Part shown: positions 25,155 to 34,197 of the stretch, piece after piece
Layout: each line of letters opens with the position of its first letter
How positions within the stretch are numbered: position 1 is the first letter of the stretch
Origin: Oscillospiraceae bacterium
Lineage (GTDB): Bacteria; Bacillota; Clostridia; Oscillospirales; Ruminococcaceae
Assembly (NCBI GenBank): GCA_017829005.1
Contig: JAGAJF010000020.1
Coordinates: forward strand, 1 to 64,000
Direction: 5' to 3'
Length of the DNA stretch: 64,000 nt
Notes under the pieces: model-generated
The model's database searches: none
Told to the model about the DNA's origin: nothing
What the model saw: only the letters and a program-made list of their open reading frames with translations
Made by a program: the position numbers and the translations under genes

Positions 25155-25628
25155 ATGGTTATTATCGAAATGGAAAACGGCAAGCAGATAAAGCTGGAGC
25201 TTTATCCCGAAAAGGCTCCCATCACCGTTGAAAACTTTGAAAAGCTCGTAAAGCAGGGCTTTTATGACGGACTCATTTTCCACAGAGTTATCAGCGGCTT
25301 TATGATACAGGGCGGCTGTCCCGATGGAACAGGTATGGGCGGCCCCGGCTGGCACATCAAGGGCGAGTTTGCGTCAAACGGCGTTGAGAACGACATTAAG
25401 CACACCAGAGGAGTTATCTCAATGGCACGTTCTATGATGAAGGACAGCGCAGGCTCCCAGTTCTTTATTATGCACAAGGACGCTCCCCATCTTGACGGTC
25501 AGTATGCTGCGTTCGGCAAGGTAGTTGAGGGAATGGACGTAGTAGACGAGATCGCTTCCTGCCAGACCGACTACAGCGACAGACCCGTTACCGAGCAGAA
25601 AATGAAAAAGGTTTATATTGCAGACTGA
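25155..25628 (+). CDS. Cyclophilin-type peptidyl-prolyl isomerase
   Basis: A 157-residue cytoplasmic prolyl isomerase that assists protein folding. The catalytic region shows FHRVISGFMIQGG with the active Arg, followed by GMGGPGW, MARSMMKDSAGSQFFIM and LDGQYAAFGKV, the cyclophilin signature. ATG 25155 follows GGAGG (25142-25146); the ATG at 25140 overlaps that site. It is a monocistronic gene with a perfect promoter and a strong terminator, as suits a constitutive chaperone. Confidence 0.95.
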   Translation: MVIIEMENGKQIKLELYPEKAPITVENFEKLVKQGFYDGLIFHRVISGFMIQGGCPDGTGMGGPGWHIKGEFASNGVENDIKHTRGVISMARSMMKDSAGSQFFIMHKDAPHLDGQYAAFGKVVEGMDVVDEIASCQTDYSDRPVTEQKMKKVYIAD

Positions 25629-25651
25629 TAAGTTGATAATACTTATTATTT

Positions 25652-25687
25652 CCGCCCGTGAAGCGAATTTCACGGGCGGATTTTTTT
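25652..25687 (+). terminator. Terminator of the cyclophilin gene
   Basis: CCGCCCGTGAA (25652-25662) pairs perfectly with TTCACGGGCGG (25669-25679), loop of 6, then seven T. Confidence 0.9.
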
Positions 25688-25735
25688 ATTGATGTCACCT
25701 TTTCTGTCAGTCTGAGATTAAAATACATAACAAGC

Positions 25736-25764
25736 TTGACTTATTGATTTATGTATGATATACT
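25736..25764 (+). promoter_or_regulatory. Promoter of the 435-residue unknown gene
   Basis: TTGACT (25736-25741) and TATACT (25759-25764) with a 17-bp spacer, 30 bp before the ATG. Confidence 0.7.
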
Positions 25765-25793
25765 AAAAACAAAAAATTTACCCGGAGGACATT

Positions 25794-27101
25794 ATGGATA
25801 ATTTCTATCAGAAAATGGTTGGGAACGGCTTTTTTGTTCCAAAAAGCAGCAATTATTTTTGGGTATATGATATGGAATGGCTGGCACAGGATAAAATCAA
25901 ATCTAAGTGCACAAATAAGGATATAACACCATTTGCCGTCACAGCGGGCGGCGATGTATGGGGATTTTATAACGGTAAGGTCGTCTTCTGCGGACTTGAC
26001 GGCGAATGTACATATTATGCCGACAGTTTGGAAAATGCAGTGTTCCGTTCTGTTATAGGGTATCTTTCGGATTTTGGCTTTGATCCCGACGATCCCGATG
26101 ATGAAAACGAGGAGACCGAAGCCTTTGCAAGAAAATACATCAAGGAAGTGACCGAGGTGTTCGCCGAAGCCTTTTCGGAGGATATGCTCGCCGAGCTGAA
26201 ACGTATTTCCGAACTTCCACTTAAAAAGCAGGGCTGCGGACTGAATTTTATTTCCCCTGCCGAAGCCGATGAGATCATCAAAAAATGCATTAAATTTGAG
26301 CTGATGGACACCGATGTTTTCCCAAGTGAAAAAGACGAACTGCCTGCATTCACTTCCTGCGATATGAGCGGCTATGTTTTTTTCACAGATGATGAAATGA
26401 GAGATTACGCATATAAATGTGCCGAGCTTGCAGATAATCATTGCGCATCATATGAAAAATATCTGTCAGCCGCACAAGCTGCAGAGGTAAAAGAAACACT
26501 TCTGTACAAAGGAGGATACAGAGATATTTTCCTGTACCGTATGGCAGAAGCACTATATGACGGAAACCTTAATCACGGCACAAAAAAGAAAACAGAAGCC
26601 GACTGCACAGGCACCTGCAGGAAATATTATATCGGCACAGACGGCAAACCTACATACTGCGAAGAATTTTTATCGGGAATGAGCAAGGAAGTGTATTTCA
26701 GAAAATTCTATCTGTATGAAAAAAACAAAGTCTATGCCGTAAGCTTTACCGTCTATCCCATATTCAGATACCTCCAGACAGAGGTCAATGATTTTTCCGA
26801 TGACGGAACATTGCTGTCATACACCTGGTTTGAAGGTAACGAAATACAGTTTTATGAAAAGTATGAATATTCCGACAAGCTGCTGAAAAGCTGCACCGAG
26901 CTTAAAAGCTATTATTACGGGGACGAAAGACAGCTCTCTCTGTCATTTTGTCTGCATCGCTACAATTATTCCGACGGAAAAATAGCTTCTGTGGACCGGA
27001 TGAGGCATTATTACAATGATCCCAGCCCCGATATATCCTGCACAAAAGAGGTAAAAGAAAAGATCTATAAGTATTTCAAAAAGAATAAATTGATCGGATA
27101 A
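25794..27101 (+). CDS. Protein of unknown function with a possible SUKH-like N-terminus
   Basis: The 435-residue protein is not confidently recognised. The N-terminal 90 residues (YFWVYDMEWLA… PFAVTAGGDVWGFYNG…VVFC) resemble the SMI1/KNR4 (SUKH) fold, used by many polymorphic-toxin immunity proteins. An acidic middle (DDPDDENEETEA) and a Tyr-rich C-terminal half with YD-repeat-like strands follow. GGAGG at 25784-25788 supports the start. It has its own promoter and terminator, with no toxin gene adjacent. The SUKH reading is a guess from pattern only. Confidence 0.55.
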   Translation: MDNFYQKMVGNGFFVPKSSNYFWVYDMEWLAQDKIKSKCTNKDITPFAVTAGGDVWGFYNGKVVFCGLDGECTYYADSLENAVFRSVIGYLSDFGFDPDDPDDENEETEAFARKYIKEVTEVFAEAFSEDMLAELKRISELPLKKQGCGLNFISPAEADEIIKKCIKFELMDTDVFPSEKDELPAFTSCDMSGYVFFTDDEMRDYAYKCAELADNHCASYEKYLSAAQAAEVKETLLYKGGYRDIFLYRMAEALYDGNLNHGTKKKTEADCTGTCRKYYIGTDGKPTYCEEFLSGMSKEVYFRKFYLYEKNKVYAVSFTVYPIFRYLQTEVNDFSDDGTLLSYTWFEGNEIQFYEKYEYSDKLLKSCTELKSYYYGDERQLSLSFCLHRYNYSDGKIASVDRMRHYYNDPSPDISCTKEVKEKIYKYFKKNKLIG

Positions 27102-27109
27102 TATAGCCT

Positions 27110-27154
27110 GCCCCGCCTGAACTCATTGTTATGAGCTGCAGACGGGGCTTTTTT
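27110..27154 (+). terminator. Terminator after the 435-residue gene
   Basis: GCCCCGCCTG pairs with CAGACGGGGC (one mismatch) above a CTCAT/ATGAG inner stem; six T follow. Confidence 0.8.
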
Positions 27155-27185
27155 AGCATATCGCATAATTTTTTTCATAACCCCC

Positions 27186-27235
27186 TTGACAAATCAAAAA
27201 CAGGTTGATATAATGTATATATTGTATATATACAT
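27186..27235 (+). promoter_or_regulatory. Promoter and operator of the GntR-ABC operon
   Basis: TTGACA (27186-27191) and TATAAT (27209-27214) are perfect with a 17-bp spacer. Overlapping the -10 box and start point is the inverted repeat ATGTATATA (27213-27221) and TATATACAT (27227-27235), 9 bp per arm around a 5-bp centre. YtrA-type regulators bind GTATA-based palindromes of this spacing, so repression by the first gene product is likely. Confidence 0.8.
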
Positions 27236-27250
27236 TCACAGAGGTGCCAT

Positions 27251-27634
27251 ATGGATATAATCATCAGTAACTCCTCGGGAGAGCCTATTTATCAGCAGAT
27301 ATCCTCACAGATAAAGACTATGATAATGCAGGGAGAGCTGTCGGAGGGAGACCCTCTGCCCTCAATGAGAACTCTCGCCGCAGAGCTGAGGATAAGCGTT
27401 ATCACCACAAAGCGAGCCTACGAGGAGCTTGAGCGGGAGGGCTATATCGAGTCCTACACAGGCAAGGGAAGCTTTGTAAAGGGGCAGAATTCCGAGCTTA
27501 TAAGGGAGGAAAATCTCCGTCAGACGGAGGAGCTTTTAAAGCAGGCGTGCGCAAAGGCAAAGCTTTGCGGCGTGGAGCTTTCGGAGCTTAAAGAGATACT
27601 TGAACTAATTTACGGAGGTGCGGACAATGAATGA
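27251..27634 (+). CDS. GntR-family regulator, YtrA subfamily
   Basis: A 127-residue regulator with a winged helix (IYQQISSQIKTMIMQGEL, then LPSMRTLAAELRISVITTKRAYEELEREGYI) and only a short C-terminal helical tail instead of a ligand domain, the YtrA hallmark. Members repress the ABC exporter operon they head, and cell-wall antibiotics often relieve the repression. The stop overlaps the ATPase gene by 8 bp. Confidence 0.93.
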   Translation: MDIIISNSSGEPIYQQISSQIKTMIMQGELSEGDPLPSMRTLAAELRISVITTKRAYEELEREGYIESYTGKGSFVKGQNSELIREENLRQTEELLKQACAKAKLCGVELSELKEILELIYGGADNE

Positions 27635-28505
27635 TTTTGAAAATGCCATTGAAATAAGCGGTCTTACGAAAAAATACGACGGCTTTACTCTGAACGACGT
27701 AAGCTTTAACGTTCCCAAAGGGAGCATAATGGGCTTTATCGGACAAAACGGCGCAGGCAAGACCACCACAATAAAGGCAATACTTAATATCATAAAGGCA
27801 GACAGCGGCAAAATAAACATTTTCGGACTTGACAATACCGAACACGAGTATGAGATAAAGGAAAATATCGCCGCCGTATTTGACGAGCTGCCCTTTCACG
27901 ACAGTCTAAGCGCAAAGCAGCTTGAGATAATTTTAGGCGGCATTTACAAAAGCTGGGATAACGCAAAATTCAAGGAATACCTTGAGCGCTTCTGTCTCCC
28001 CGAAAAAAAGCCCTTCGGCAAATTCTCCAAGGGAATGAAAATGAAGCTCCAGATAGCCGCAGCTCTTTCCCATAACGCAAAGCTGCTTATAATGGACGAA
28101 GCAACAACAGGTCTTGATCCCGTTGTAAGAGACGAGATACTCCATATCTTCCTTGAATATTTACAGGACGAAAACAACAGCATTTTAATGTCATCCCACA
28201 TCACAAGCGACCTTGAAAAAATAGCAGACAGCGTTACCTTTATCGACAAGGGCAGACTCCTCCTCACAGGCTACAAGGACGATATCATCGAAAACCACGG
28301 CGTTCTCAAATGCAGCCGCTCGGACTATGAAGCCATTGACAAAAGGGATTTTGTCAGCGCAAGGATATCCGATTTCGGCGTGTCCGTAATGGTAAGCGAC
28401 AAGAAAGCCTGCTCAAGAAAATACTCGGGACTTGTTATGGATAATACCACCCTTGACGAAATAATGGTCTACTATGTAAACGCAGACAAGAAGGAGTGGA
28501 CGTAA
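27627..28505 (+). CDS. ABC-2 type exporter, ATP-binding protein
   Basis: A 292-residue ATPase of the CcmA/BcrA/YtrB type. Walker A is GQNGAGKTT, the signature FSKGMKMKLQIAAAL has K in place of the second G (common in this group), Walker B is LLIMDEATTGLDP and the switch SSHITSDLEK. The C-terminal 60 residues form the usual accessory domain. ATG 27627 follows GGAGGTG; a GTG 9 bp earlier lies within that site. It works with the two permeases downstream. Confidence 0.93.
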   Translation: MNDFENAIEISGLTKKYDGFTLNDVSFNVPKGSIMGFIGQNGAGKTTTIKAILNIIKADSGKINIFGLDNTEHEYEIKENIAAVFDELPFHDSLSAKQLEIILGGIYKSWDNAKFKEYLERFCLPEKKPFGKFSKGMKMKLQIAAALSHNAKLLIMDEATTGLDPVVRDEILHIFLEYLQDENNSILMSSHITSDLEKIADSVTFIDKGRLLLTGYKDDIIENHGVLKCSRSDYEAIDKRDFVSARISDFGVSVMVSDKKACSRKYSGLVMDNTTLDEIMVYYVNADKKEWT

Positions 28506-29269
28506 TGAAAGGGCTTATTTACAGAGAGCTTTATCTTACCCGAAAGACCTACATAAGCGCATTATTCACATATCTTCTTATAACCCTGCTCCTTGTGCTG
28601 ATAAATTTAAGCATATCCTTCGGAAATCTTAAAGATATCATTTCCGCCGAAAACGGAGAGTCAACGAAAAACACACTTTTTTACCTAAGCGTTATAATCC
28701 CCTCAGCAATTCTTTATCTGATGTCGGCGGCAAATTTCGAGCTTGTTGACAAGGATATGACCACAAAGTGGCTCACCTTTCAGTACACCATACCCGTCAG
28801 CATCAAAAAATGCGCATTGGTAAAAATACTGATAATCACCGTGTCCATCATCATAGCCTTTGTCCTGTCAATGGCGAATATGGCATTGTTCTGCACCCTC
28901 TACGGCAGAAGCCCCGACAGGATACTTATGGGAGTCCTCACATTCCTTATGCCCCTTACTGCCCTGGGTGCCATTGCACTTGTATCCCTGACCCTTTTTT
29001 TCAGAAACTCCACAGCAGCGGCAATGGCAATACTTGCGGCGGTGTTCGCTGTCGCATATCCCCTTATGATGAAGCTTATTATGGCTTCGGAAAGCGATCT
29101 GGACAGCATTTCGTTAATGCCTTATCTTAATAGATTAGCAGACTTTACCTGCTTCTATCCGATTATTGCCATAGTGACCCTTGCCATAGGACAGCTTGTG
29201 CTGACAGCGGCACTTGACAGACGTGATAATTACCGCATAAAGGAGAAAAAGGAGGCACCCACAAAATGA
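28505..29269 (+). CDS. ABC-2 type permease
   Basis: A 254-residue permease with about six membrane helices (for example ISALFTYLLITLLLVLINL, residues about 16-34). The start overlaps the ATPase stop by one base, and AAGGAG lies 8 bp upstream. It matches ABC2_membrane_5-type proteins and probably forms a heterodimer with the next gene product. Confidence 0.85.
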   Translation: MKGLIYRELYLTRKTYISALFTYLLITLLLVLINLSISFGNLKDIISAENGESTKNTLFYLSVIIPSAILYLMSAANFELVDKDMTTKWLTFQYTIPVSIKKCALVKILIITVSIIIAFVLSMANMALFCTLYGRSPDRILMGVLTFLMPLTALGAIALVSLTLFFRNSTAAAMAILAAVFAVAYPLMMKLIMASESDLDSISLMPYLNRLADFTCFYPIIAIVTLAIGQLVLTAALDRRDNYRIKEKKEAPTK

Positions 29270-29985
29270 GCGGACTTATCTTCAAGGAATTTTATCAGAA
29301 CAGAAAGCTTCTGTGGTTTATATTTTTCCCATTCCTGCTTATCCCGGGAACGATCGTCTCGGAGGCGGCGAGAGGCACTTCCGCAAACAGCATAATGATG
29401 TCCGTAATGCTCTATGAGGTCATAATAATGTTTTTCGGATATATGGTGACCACAGAAATGATGAAATACGACGAACGCAAAGCCTGGGCGGCGTTTATCA
29501 TCTCCACCCCTCAGGCAGCAAGGGGACAGGTGGCTTCAAAATATGGTTTTTCCCTTATCGTCCTTGTAGGCTCTGTTTTTATAAGCTTTGTCTATGATGT
29601 GATAGCCTGTGCCGCAGCAGACCTTGATTTTTCGGCACTGCCCTTTATATCGAACCTGTTTTTCATTCTGCTGCTTATGCTGTCGGTGGAAATACCCTTC
29701 AGCATACGCTATGGCAGCGTTAACGGAAATAAATACCGTGCAATGATAGTAATTCTTCTCCTTTTCGCAGGAATGGTCTATCTTCTCTTCGGTGACCTGA
29801 GCATATTCGGAGAGCCGGAGAAAATAGCCGAAAGCCTGATAAAGCTCATAAACGGCGAAGGAGTACCGGACGCACTGCTTATCATAATGGGCATATTTCC
29901 CTATTTGAGCATAGTAGTGTTTTGTTTATCCTACAAGCTTTCCTGCCGCCTTTACATAAAGGGCGTTGAAAGCTTTGAAAAGTGA
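29266..29985 (+). CDS. ABC-2 type permease, second subunit
   Basis: A 239-residue permease with about six membrane helices, similar in layout to the preceding one (SGLIFKEFYQNRKLLWFIF at the N-terminus). The ATG overlaps the previous stop by 4 bp, and AAGGAGG lies upstream. The pair with one ATPase suggests a heterodimeric exporter for a lipid-linked or peptide substrate. Confidence 0.85.
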   Translation: MSGLIFKEFYQNRKLLWFIFFPFLLIPGTIVSEAARGTSANSIMMSVMLYEVIIMFFGYMVTTEMMKYDERKAWAAFIISTPQAARGQVASKYGFSLIVLVGSVFISFVYDVIACAAADLDFSALPFISNLFFILLLMLSVEIPFSIRYGSVNGNKYRAMIVILLLFAGMVYLLFGDLSIFGEPEKIAESLIKLINGEGVPDALLIIMGIFPYLSIVVFCLSYKLSCRLYIKGVESFEK

Positions 29986-29998
29986 GGTGTGCAAAGGA

Positions 29999-30865
29999 AT
30001 GACTGATAAAAAAATGACCGTACTGAGAGTGATAATTTTCACCGTCATTTCCTACGGTATCGTAATAGCAAGCACAGCCCTTTTCGGATATATGGAGGAC
30101 ACCCTCAGCTGGAAGATATTCGGCTTTTTCGGCGTAGCCCTTGCCCCCGCCATTGCCAATTACCTCACAAGGCTCATTACAAAGGAGGGCTTTAAGGATA
30201 AGCTTTATGCCGCAAATTTCCGTGGCAATATCAAATATTATATCCTTGCGGCAGCCCTGCCCGTTGCGGTTTATATTATCTCCGCCAATATCACAGGAAT
30301 GGCTTTCGTTCCCGATTACAGCATTACAGATGTGCTGAACGGAAACAATGCAGCAGGCATTATCTATGAAACGCTTCGTATCGTCTCCACAAGCGCCCTT
30401 ATATTCCCACTTTATTTCGGTGAAGAATACGGCTGGAGAGCCTATCTTACGCCAAAGCTTATGACCCTTATGCCAAAGCCTGCCGCCCTTATCGTAAGCG
30501 GCATTATCTGGGGAATGTGGCACGCCCCCATAGTGTATCTGGGACACAATTTCGGAACGAATTACAGTCTTTTCCCCTACGGCGGATATATAGTAATGTC
30601 GGTCTACTGCATATTCGTAGGCTGCCTTCTCACGTGGCTCACCGAGAAAACAGGTTCCATATATCCCGCCTGCATATGCCACGCCGTAAACAATAATATA
30701 GGTACATTTATGCTGGCAATATTCCTGTCAGAAGGAATGACCGATGAGATATATTCGGCAAAGCAGTTTGAGATAGTGACCCTTGATCTTCTTCCCATGG
30801 CAGCCATTTGCATACCCTTTATGATACTTCTTCTGAGAAAAAGAGGACAAACGGAAATTAACTGA
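29999..30865 (+). CDS. CPBP-family intramembrane metalloprotease
   Basis: A 288-residue membrane protein of the CPBP (CAAX protease/bacteriocin-processing, Abi) family. The conserved motifs are present: EEYGWRAYL (EExxxR), WGMWHAPIVYLGHNF (the second-motif His) and CHAVNNN. Such proteins process peptides or confer self-immunity to bacteriocins. Being last in a GntR-ABC operon, it probably acts with the exporter in antimicrobial-peptide defence. ATG 29999 follows GAGGTG (29984-29989); an upstream ATG overlaps the permease. Confidence 0.9.
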   Translation: MTDKKMTVLRVIIFTVISYGIVIASTALFGYMEDTLSWKIFGFFGVALAPAIANYLTRLITKEGFKDKLYAANFRGNIKYYILAAALPVAVYIISANITGMAFVPDYSITDVLNGNNAAGIIYETLRIVSTSALIFPLYFGEEYGWRAYLTPKLMTLMPKPAALIVSGIIWGMWHAPIVYLGHNFGTNYSLFPYGGYIVMSVYCIFVGCLLTWLTEKTGSIYPACICHAVNNNIGTFMLAIFLSEGMTDEIYSAKQFEIVTLDLLPMAAICIPFMILLLRKRGQTEIN

Positions 30866-30866
30866 A

Positions 30867-30908
30867 AAAACCGCCGCCCGTAAGGATATCCCTTACAGGC
30901 GGCGGTTT
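30867..30908. terminator. Bidirectional terminator
   Basis: AACCGCCGCC and GTAAGG pair with CCTTAC and GGCGGCGGTT around a small loop; A and T runs flank both sides. It ends the GntR operon and the convergent 329-residue surface-protein gene. Confidence 0.85.
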
Positions 30909-30921
30909 TGTATAAGTATGA

Positions 30922-31911
30922 TTAGAGGAGTAAAAGCTGATTTTCTTTTGCGATACGCTTGATACGGTAAATTTTGCGCTTCTTGTCCTTTTTAAATCTG
31001 TTCCTGTCCTCTTCAAAGGCTGTGCCGCCAAGAGAAATTGCAGCATCGGGAGCAGAGCCTGCCGCTGTCATTCCTGCACCGCTTTCAATATTTTCAGCGG
31101 TGACCGAAACAGCGGGATCCTTGTAGGAGACAAGGGCAAAAATGGAAAAATGCTCGGTGTTAAAGGAAATGGTGTCCTTATTTATCTTGCCGTCAAGGAT
31201 AGCGATGGAACCGTTGTCCTCAAGACGAATGACCTTCAGATCATCTAAGTGGTTCTGCATATCCTCGGGTATAGGCAGGGTGATATCTGCGGAATACCCC
31301 TCGGAGAGCTGCAGCAGGTATTTTTCCTCGGTAGTGTATACAGAAACATCAACAGGCTTGATGTTAAGCTCTTCTGTAGAGATACCGTAATCACCGAAAG
31401 CGGAGATAACATCTTCAAGATATCTGGGAGACTGCCTGAAATCGGCGGTGACATCTTTTTTCAGCGTGCGGATGTTAAGTGTGATATCGTAATCCTCCGA
31501 CTCTTTTGCAAGACCTGCCAGAGTGACCTTATCGGCAATTTCCTCGGGGGTCGCGGCAGTTCTGGGCTTTGGAGGAAGCTTTGTCCAGGGCTTGGGAAGT
31601 TCTTTTGTCTCCTGCATCTCAGGGGACTCAGGCTCCTCTGCAAATACAGCTGCACCGGAAAAAGGAATGCTCATAAATGCAAAAGCAGAGGAAAGAAAAG
31701 CTGCCGCAATCCTGCTTCCGAGAGGGCGAAATGGTGCGCTTGCAGCTGCTCTGATCTTTTCAGTGGCTTCGCATATTTTTAGCCTGATATATTCTGCGGA
31801 GTAAATTACGGACACAGCGGCAAGGCAGGGATATTTTGCCCAGCTGTGCCGGCGTGCGAAATCAACAGCCGCTTCTGCCCGCATATTTGCTTTTTCCGAT
31901 GAAATGAGCAT
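30922..31911 (-). CDS. Membrane-anchored surface protein with a shared C-terminal domain and basic tail
   Basis: A 329-residue protein of unknown function. A short hydrophobic stretch near 27-45 (KYPCLAAVSVIYSAE) precedes PFRPLGSR (60-67) and a signal-like helix (68-91, ending AVFAEE). A Pro-rich linker (about 92-120) leads to a beta-rich domain (about 165-265) containing SADITLPIPEDM and NTEHFSIFALVSY. The end is very basic, KKDKKRKIYRIKRIAK (307-322). The hydrophobic start, PFRPL motif, C-terminal domain and YRI tail all recur in the 1361-residue protein at 42416-46501. A perfect promoter lies upstream. Confidence 0.75.
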   Translation of the reverse strand: MLISSEKANMRAEAAVDFARRHSWAKYPCLAAVSVIYSAEYIRLKICEATEKIRAAASAPFRPLGSRIAAAFLSSAFAFMSIPFSGAAVFAEEPESPEMQETKELPKPWTKLPPKPRTAATPEEIADKVTLAGLAKESEDYDITLNIRTLKKDVTADFRQSPRYLEDVISAFGDYGISTEELNIKPVDVSVYTTEEKYLLQLSEGYSADITLPIPEDMQNHLDDLKVIRLEDNGSIAILDGKINKDTISFNTEHFSIFALVSYKDPAVSVTAENIESGAGMTAAGSAPDAAISLGGTAFEEDRNRFKKDKKRKIYRIKRIAKENQLLLL

Positions 31912-31943
31912 AATTATCTTCCTTCTGTTATGTATATAATTAT

Positions 31944-31972
31944 ATTATACCTTTTCCAGCGGCGTTTGTCAA
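31944..31972 (-). promoter_or_regulatory. Consensus promoter of the 329-residue gene
   Basis: On the minus strand TTGACA (31967-31972) and TATAAT (31944-31949) are perfect with a 17-bp spacer, about 30 bp before the start. Confidence 0.85.
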
Positions 31973-31986
31973 GGACTTTCCGCAAA

Positions 31987-32017
31987 AAAAGAGCGCCGAA
32001 TGACCGACGCTCTTTTA
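31987..32017 (-). terminator. Terminator of the Ig-like repeat protein gene
   Basis: AAAGAGCG and CGCTCTTT arms enclose a small loop, with T-rich sequence on both strands. Confidence 0.7.
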
Positions 32018-32069
32018 ATTATTTTATCTTTTTATATTTATCCGTTTTGTTGTTGTTTCAACCTTATGA

Positions 32070-34100
32070 TCAGCTTACAAGAAGACCTGCAAGACCCTGA
32101 TTAACCTTGTTCTGATCCCAGTCCTTGGGAACCAGCATATAAACCACGCCGCCGTTGTACTGAGGAGTGAGTATCACATCGTCGGAAGCCTTAGCGGTAG
32201 GTCTGGTAGAGTAGATGGTGTAATATTCATAAACACCTGTATCCTTGTTAACGAGATCGTTTCTCTTGAGAACATCGTACTTCTCGGGGAGAAGCATATA
32301 CTTTGTGGTGCCCTGCTTAGCGTTGTACCACATCCAAACCTGATCGGTAGCTGTAAGGAGAACGGGATAAGAGGTGGTGATGGTGTAGTAAGCGGAAGAG
32401 GAGGTGCCGAGATCCTTGTTCATATACTCTTTGAACTTAGCCTCGTCATAACCGAGGGGAAGGAGCATATATCTTGTGACCTGCTTGCCGTCAACGATCT
32501 TTTTCCAGGACTGAACGATGTCGGTGGGAACCTGAGAAACGGGCTTTACGGTATATACTACCCAAGTATCAAAGTAACCTCTGTAAGCCGCGATAGCATC
32601 ATTTACCTTAGCCTCATCGTAATTTGCGGGAGCAAGTACGAAGCAGGTCTTAGAAATGCCATTAATGTAAGCGGTAAATTCAATGATCTTGTCGTTAGAA
32701 GCCTTTAATGCAGGACGTGTTTCACTTACAGAGTAATATCCGCCGAGAGAAACACCCGAGTCAGCTGCAATGATCTCATTAAGCTTTTCCTCCGTGTAGT
32801 TCAGAGGAAGAAGGATATATCTGGTAACAGCCTTGTAATTAACGGTAGTAGTCCAGGACTTAACGATATCTGTTGAGCGGAACTTCTTGCTTTCGGGGGA
32901 CTTGTTGTAAACCTTCCAGTATTCAACAGTGCCTGTGTAGTCAGCCACAACAGTGTTATATGTGGGAGTATCGGGGGAAGCGGGGAGAAGTACGTATCTT
33001 ATTACTGCCTTACCGTCAACTGTAGCTGAGAATTCGGATATAGTATCAGTCGAAGCGGTCTTTGCAGGCTTAACATCATAAACGGTGTAGTATTCGTAAA
33101 CCTTGCTGTCAGCAGCAACAGCGGAATTTGCTTTAGCAATATCGTAGTTTGCGGGAACGAGCATATACTTGGTCATAAGAGTCTTGCTGTCGGTCCACTT
33201 GAGGATAGAATCGCCGTTAGCCTGCTTCTGGGGAGGTGTTGTGCAGACTGTATAATATCCCGAGCCTGAAACTGTGACAGCTATCTGCTTTTTAACGGCA
33301 GGATTGTCTCTTCGAGTGAGGGTAAGGGTGGTTGAGCCTGCCTTGAGACCTGTAATGCCGAGAGTGCAGTAGCCGTCCTTCCAGGTGCCTTCGGTAAGCT
33401 TAGCGATGGTGTTGTCAGCGAAGGAGTAATCCACCATATTGTTAACATCGCTGTAGATAACAACGGAAGCCTGAGAGTCTACCATAGTGGTAACAGAGGT
33501 CTGGCTTGTGAGAAGAACAGCGTCATTGCCCTTGACAGTGACCTTGATGGTGGTGTAAACGTCGGGATACTTTGTCATAGAGATCTTGACAGTAGTGCTG
33601 CCCGAGCCCTTAGCGGTGAGCTTGAGACGGATATCGTCATTTTTCCAGGGCTTTACCCATGCAGCGGTAACAATGCTCTTATCGCCGGAGGTAGCCTTGA
33701 TGCCGTGAGAACCCTTGGCTCTTACGGTAACGTATTTTACTTCGTCCTTTTCGAGTTCAACGGATTTTGAGCTGAGGGAGAGCTTTCCGCCGACTACCTT
33801 TACATTGCAGGTAAGAAGAGTGCCGCCTACGTTAGCAGTGATAACTGCAGTACCCACGCTCTTTCCGACTACCTTGCCCTTGCTTGAAACGCTTGCAACG
33901 GAGGTGTCTGAGGACGACCATGTAGCGCTTGAACCGTCGTTTACCTTTAAAGTAACGCCGTAGCCCTTAGTAACAGTAATGCTTGTGGCATTAAGTCCCA
34001 GAGCAAAAGCCTGAGAGGGGAATGTTACGAATGTCAGAGCCAGCAGAAGCGCAAGCAGTATACTGACTGCGGCTTTCAGATGTTTTCTTGTTGCTGTCAT
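32070..34100 (-). CDS. Secreted Ig-like protein with seven copies of a novel ~58-residue module
   Basis: A 676-residue exported protein. The signal peptide ends near SQAFA (about 33). Residues 35-102 form a Big_2-type bacterial Ig-like domain (SSDTSVASVSSKGKVVGKSVG), and two related beta domains follow (about 105-190 and 193-277). The rest is seven repeats starting near 282, 337, 394, 455, 513, 571 and 626. Each runs from a strand like YYTVY through a K/R-P turn and an aspartate-containing stretch to a (Y/C)(M/V/I)L(L/V/A)P box and a helix with YD…K.N. No anchor, dockerin or enzyme motif was seen. AGGAGG precedes the ATG. Confidence 0.8.
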   Translation of the reverse strand: MTATRKHLKAAVSILLALLLALTFVTFPSQAFALGLNATSITVTKGYGVTLKVNDGSSATWSSSDTSVASVSSKGKVVGKSVGTAVITANVGGTLLTCNVKVVGGKLSLSSKSVELEKDEVKYVTVRAKGSHGIKATSGDKSIVTAAWVKPWKNDDIRLKLTAKGSGSTTVKISMTKYPDVYTTIKVTVKGNDAVLLTSQTSVTTMVDSQASVVIYSDVNNMVDYSFADNTIAKLTEGTWKDGYCTLGITGLKAGSTTLTLTRRDNPAVKKQIAVTVSGSGYYTVCTTPPQKQANGDSILKWTDSKTLMTKYMLVPANYDIAKANSAVAADSKVYEYYTVYDVKPAKTASTDTISEFSATVDGKAVIRYVLLPASPDTPTYNTVVADYTGTVEYWKVYNKSPESKKFRSTDIVKSWTTTVNYKAVTRYILLPLNYTEEKLNEIIAADSGVSLGGYYSVSETRPALKASNDKIIEFTAYINGISKTCFVLAPANYDEAKVNDAIAAYRGYFDTWVVYTVKPVSQVPTDIVQSWKKIVDGKQVTRYMLLPLGYDEAKFKEYMNKDLGTSSSAYYTITTSYPVLLTATDQVWMWYNAKQGTTKYMLLPEKYDVLKRNDLVNKDTGVYEYYTIYSTRPTAKASDDVILTPQYNGGVVYMLVPKDWDQNKVNQGLAGLLVS

Positions 34101-34168
34101 TATAGTTCCTCCTTTTTAATTTGCTATATCTTTTTTATAAATGTGGGGAGATATGCTCCTTACAATAA

Positions 34169-34197
34169 ATTTTAACATTTTCAGACTGCAATGTCAA
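34169..34197 (-). promoter_or_regulatory. Promoter of the Ig-like repeat protein gene
   Basis: On the minus strand TTGACA (34192-34197) and TAAAAT (34169-34174) with a 17-bp spacer. A weaker divergent -10 box (TATAAT at 34210-34215) serves the plus-strand operon beginning at 34309. Confidence 0.75.

Noticed and set aside
32070..33260. Reading the seven-fold repeat as leucine-rich or cell-wall-binding (choline-type) repeats
   Set aside because: The period, aromatic pattern and LLP box match neither family.
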